Shown here piece after piece: positions 60,459 through 64,000 of a DNA stretch of 64,000 nt. Each line of letters starts with the position of its first letter. Within the stretch, counting starts at the first letter, position 1. The stretch lies in the NCBI GenBank assembly GCA_001466705.2, contig LATX02000199.1, positions 248,001 through 312,000 of the forward strand. Direction: 5' to 3'. The notes under the pieces are model-generated. The model saw nothing but the letters and a program-made list of their open reading frames with translations. It did not search any database and was not told where the DNA came from. The stretch is from Moniliophthora roreri (taxonomy: Eukaryota > Basidiomycota > Agaricomycetes > Agaricales > Marasmiaceae). Made by a program: the position numbers and the translations under genes.

Positions 60459-61850
60459 AACCTCATAAGTAGCGGGTGAGGGAGGTGATGTAGTGGTAGC
60501 GGTCGTGTGGTTTTGGTCATTCTGTGGTCCTCCTTTCAATCTGAGTTTGAATGGCGGAGAATTTGTACGTTCTGGACAGGGAAACATTGGGCTTTTTTAG
60601 TCTCAAGGCTGCTTCATGCATGGTTGTCGAGGGTCAGACATGCCATGTTATGCTTTATGATTCTTCCTTCCCCCTACCTATGCTTCCTTCATTCTTTTCT
60701 ACCCTTGGTTCTTAACGTGCCTGACGGTCCTTGTGTCTTCATAGCTTCAACCTTTTCCTTGTCCATGATCATATACAAAGTTCTACCCTTACAGACAAAG
60801 GAAAAACAAACAAAAAATACATATATTCTTTTGACAATGTTCGCGTTGGGTTTTTACGATCATAACGACTTCGGTGGCCTTCTCATTACCTATGTAGCAT
60901 TTCATCGTGTTCTCCCTCATTTGCTTTCATAGCCCTAGTCTTATCATCTACCGTACCCATTACTGTATTAATGTTCTCAGTGTTATCAACGTTTGCTGTA
61001 GTTTTTGGTCAACGCGACTTTGGAGTCTCATTCTCATAATGCAGGCGCTCCTTTTCTGCGACGGTCACCTCCACGTCCGGCAAGTTCACATTAGAGAGCT
61101 TTCTCGCTTATTGAGACCAGCTGACTTACCCGGAATCAATATTCGTCGACGTGACGAATCTAAAACCGGAGTATGTAGCAAAGAGGAGTCGTCCTCAAGT
61201 TGCGCTGTTTCTGCTCGCACATGCTACGCGAATGAAAATTGGCCCGGGGTGCCTTACGAGTTGAAGGCTCATGAATCACGACTCGGGTTCAATGGTGTTA
61301 GGGTCCTTTTCCATTCACTTTTTATTAACAATGGGGCCGTCCAAGGACCAGCACCTCTTAACAAGGTTCAATCAATGATACTTACAGGCGCGAGTGTATT
61401 CGACCGGTGGCGACCGGTGATTCTGATGCTCTTTCATCCTCATGATCTTGCTCTCCTTTTATAGTCCCTTCCTCTAAACCCCCGTCGTTAGTACTATGGC
61501 CTTTTTGCAAGGATCCCCCAATTTTGCTATTTATGGAAGGCAATTCACGAACATCCAGAGACTTTGACATACTGCGAATGTTCATAGGAATTTGCTGCTG
61601 CAAATTGTACATCAAACAGATAAAGAGTAAGCGATATGGGACAATGTGCGTTTATCGTATCTTTGTATGAGTAGTTGTAACGTCTGATTCTGTCGCAGTC
61701 TAAACAGCTCCGAGCATGGGAGATCTTTGTAACGAGGGTTATCGGCGATAACCTACGGAGGTTAGAAGGCATGATGATAAAGCTGGTAGAGTGTGGATGC
61801 CCGTCGTACACTCAGCTTGGTTCGTATCTATGGCGACTGCAGAAGTCTGG
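60459..61850. other. Intergenic, no gene recognised
   Basis: It begins with the 3' UTR of the G3BP-like gene. Open frames at 60507-60932 and 60907-61464 have no family features. Confidence 0.45.
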
Positions 61851-62075
61851 ATTTATACAGCGGTCATGATGCTTTTGAGGTCGGAACTAGCCTCTATTAC
61901 TGTCATGCTTTAGTACTCATTTTGATGCAGACTTTCAAACGGGATTCCGAGCGATTCTCCAACTTTAAGTGCGCCTTTCGTCAGTTTTAATATTACTTGT
62001 AGGAATTCTAACGTCGCTCAGATTTCGGATGCGACTGCAACCAACGCAGTCCACCTGCACTGATATTCTACGGAC
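61851..62075 (+). pseudogene. Relic of the kinase-like family
   Basis: Three short blocks in exon-like order match the pseudogene at 55.6-57.8 kb. DLYSGHDAFE (61851-61880) corresponds to RYSGRDAFE; TFKRDSERFSNFK (from 61931) to AFKRDFEQFSMIK; and NSNVAQ with FGCDCNQRSPPALIFYG (62003-62075) to HPNVTQL and FGYNDNQRGLLALIFYD. Intron boundaries fall at the same places (after AFE and after the K codon). A frame break separates NVAQ from FGC. No downstream half was found. This is a truncated, non-functional copy. Confidence 0.65.
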
Positions 62076-62989
62076 CACGGTGCGACTCACCCGATTGGGT
62101 TCTTTGTCAAAGAAAGCCAACGCTGCTGTACGGTCCCAATTCCTGTGACAAACATCCTCGTGCGTAGGCAGTTTTGCCCAGTTCTCTACATATACCTTCA
62201 ATCTAGCGCTCGGTTATCTTATTCTCCAAGTTGTCGGGGATGGGAGTCATTTCCGAGGTCTAGAAAATCCACCGTCGACGAGATTACAACGATTTAGAAC
62301 GGAGCAGTGAGTACTTTTACCCAGCTCCCACCACAACTCAGCGTACTCATGGCAAATGACTGTTCGACGTCGGATGATGAGAGATTCTTATGTCCTCAAA
62401 TTGACAGAAACAACGACTGTACACTCCTTTCCATGACGGATAAGCATCGGACTCACTAGGATCATGAGCAGTGGATTCTAGGACCCTGTAGTTGCTATGA
62501 ACTGTCGCGTTCTTCACACGTGTGTTGATGAATGATAAAGGTCAGCAGGCCAGCTCTTGGGATTAACCAGAAATACGGTCATGGGTTCAGAATATCTAGG
62601 CTTGTAGCTCTTTAAAGTCCAAAGAGTAGATACCAGGTTGCTTGGGCTGTCGTTGAGCATAGACAGGACACGCAATGATAATTTGAGCGTGGGAACGAAA
62701 TACCTGCAGCAGACAGAACTACACCCGTACCCAGAGCCCAAACCCTTGAACCGATACCGTCACCATCCACCTCGACCTTCGACTTGTTCGACTCTAAAAA
62801 TCCCTTTATATAGCTGCTCTACCCGTCTGAAAGCTATCACCGACCGCCCGCTACCGGTATTTCCCTTTGGACCAGCGTCTTTGTCCGTTTTGCAATCCAA
62901 CAAACACTCGGCTTGCAAGCCCAGTTCCCTCCCACTCCTCACCTAGAACCACTAGCAGGCACTTGAAACAGCTCTTAACTCCACCAAAC

Positions 62990-64000
62990 ATGTCCCAGAT
63001 CGCAACATCGTCAACTGCCACTTCGTGAGTAATCCCGCACGAGGCATACCCGACACGACAATTTTTACTGACTACCCAATAGGCCAACAGGCGTCCGCGA
63101 TAACTCATGGAAAACAGGCCTACGACCGCCTCCAAAAGATATGCGACCTCAGACTGAAGATGTCACCAAGACAAAGGGCGTAGAATTCGAAGACATGAGT
63201 CTCCGACGCGAGCTCCTCATGGGTATCTTTGAAGCAGGATTTGAAAGGCCCTCTCCCATCCAAGAAGAAGCTATCCCTATTGCCCTCACCAAACGCGACG
63301 TTCTTGCTCGAGCCAAAAACGGCACGGGCAAGACAGCGGCGTTCGTTATTCCATCTTTGCAACAAATAGACCCTACCAAAAGCAGGATCCAGGCACTGCT
63401 TCTCGTACCTACTCGAGAGTTGGCTTTGCAGACCTCTCAGGTGTGCAAGATTCTCGGGAAACATATGGGTATCCAGGTCATGGTGACCACTGGTGGCACC
63501 ACCCTCAAAGACGATATCATGCGGTTATCTGAGACGGTACATGTCTTGGTAGGCACGCCCGGTCGTATCCTCGATCTTGCAGGCAAGGGCGTAGCGGATT
63601 TGAGTGAATGTCCCGTTTTCGTCATGGACGAGGCGGACAAGTTGCTCTCGCCAGAGTTTGCGCCTGTCATGGAGCAGTTATTGGCATACCTACCGGAAAA
63701 TCGTCAGGTTATGCTTTTCAGTGCTACGTTTCCAATGATTGTCAAGGATTTCAAGGCGAGTTCTGCGCTCGAGTTGCAAAGGGTTAGCCGGCTGATTTTT
63801 TTTCGCTTGTAGGACAAACACATGAGGCAACCATACGAGATCAACCTCATGGACGAGCTTACCCTACGCGGTGTTACACAATACTACGCTTATGTCGAAG
63901 AGCGACAGAAAGTCCACTGCTTGAACACACTTTTCTCCAAGGTATGCCGCTACCCTCATCGTCAGATACTTTTTTCTGACAGTTTGCATACAGCTGCAAA
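62990..64000 (+). CDS. DHH1: DEAD-box RNA helicase Dhh1/DDX6 (5' part)
   Basis: Exons 62990-63024, 63083-63755, 63813-63941 and 63994 onward; the gene leaves the window at base 64000. The start is [20 protein letters not shown]. Helicase motifs in order: Q motif [14 protein letters not shown], motif [14 protein letters not shown], Ia [15 protein letters not shown], Ib [21 protein letters not shown] (DEAD), III LFSATFP. Then [20 protein letters not shown] and [19 protein letters not shown], which are specific to Dhh1/DDX6. The protein promotes decapping and translational repression in P-bodies. The second intron (63756-63812) is GC-AG, needed to join DFK to DKHMRQPYE. Nothing suggests loss of function. 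Confidence 0.93.

Noticed and set aside
60024..60587. Antisense Thr/Ser-rich frame over the RGG tail
   Set aside because: Complement of RGG codons; no independent evidence.

Overview
The window is nuclear DNA of a filamentous basidiomycete, most likely a mushroom-forming agaricomycete. Nearly every gene is split by introns of about 50-60 nt with GTRNGT donors. It carries paralogous DUF6533-like seven-helix proteins and a kinase-like family of the type expanded in Agaricomycetes. The housekeeping set is fungal: Vps16, Syg1/Xpr1, Dhh1, Lsm8, Argonaute. No bacterial-type operon, tRNA, rRNA or CRISPR array was seen. Exon joins were inferred by hand from frame, splice signals and family similarity, with no transcript support.

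Layout. 1-534: 5' end of a WW-domain protein with a Sec24-like N-terminal region, running off the left edge. 1.4-14 kb: membrane-protein region with three DUF6533-like paralogues (one forward, two in tandem reverse), repeats between them, and a different multi-helix protein at 12.4-13.9 kb. 14.6-16.5 kb: an unknown 156-aa protein divergent from a HAD hydrolase. 17.8-21.0 kb: a 1043-aa single-pass membrane protein. 21.2-30.3 kb: accessory metabolism (UDP-glycosyltransferase, MFS exporter, Baeyer-Villiger-type flavoprotein monooxygenase). 31.5-41.8 kb: Lsm8, Argonaute, ketopantoate reductase, a TPT-family transporter, a small acidic protein and an RmlD-like reductase. 44-53 kb: arrestin-like protein, VPS16 and an SPX-EXS phosphate exporter. 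53.9-55.3 kb: two small secreted proteins with a knottin-like cysteine order. 55.6-62.1 kb: a frameshifted kinase-like pseudogene and a second relic of the same family, on either side of an NTF2-RRM (G3BP-like) gene. 62.99 kb to the end: 5' part of a DHH1/DDX6 helicase.

Functional themes. RNA metabolism is well represented (Lsm8, Argonaute, G3BP-like, Dhh1). The glycosyltransferase, MFS and monooxygenase could act on one metabolite, but no backbone synthase lies between them. The most unusual items are the knottin-like gene pair, which shares a 7-nt microexon; the decaying kinase-like copies; several GC-AG introns and one apparent GA-AG intron; and the DUF6533-like duplications with conserved exon sizes.
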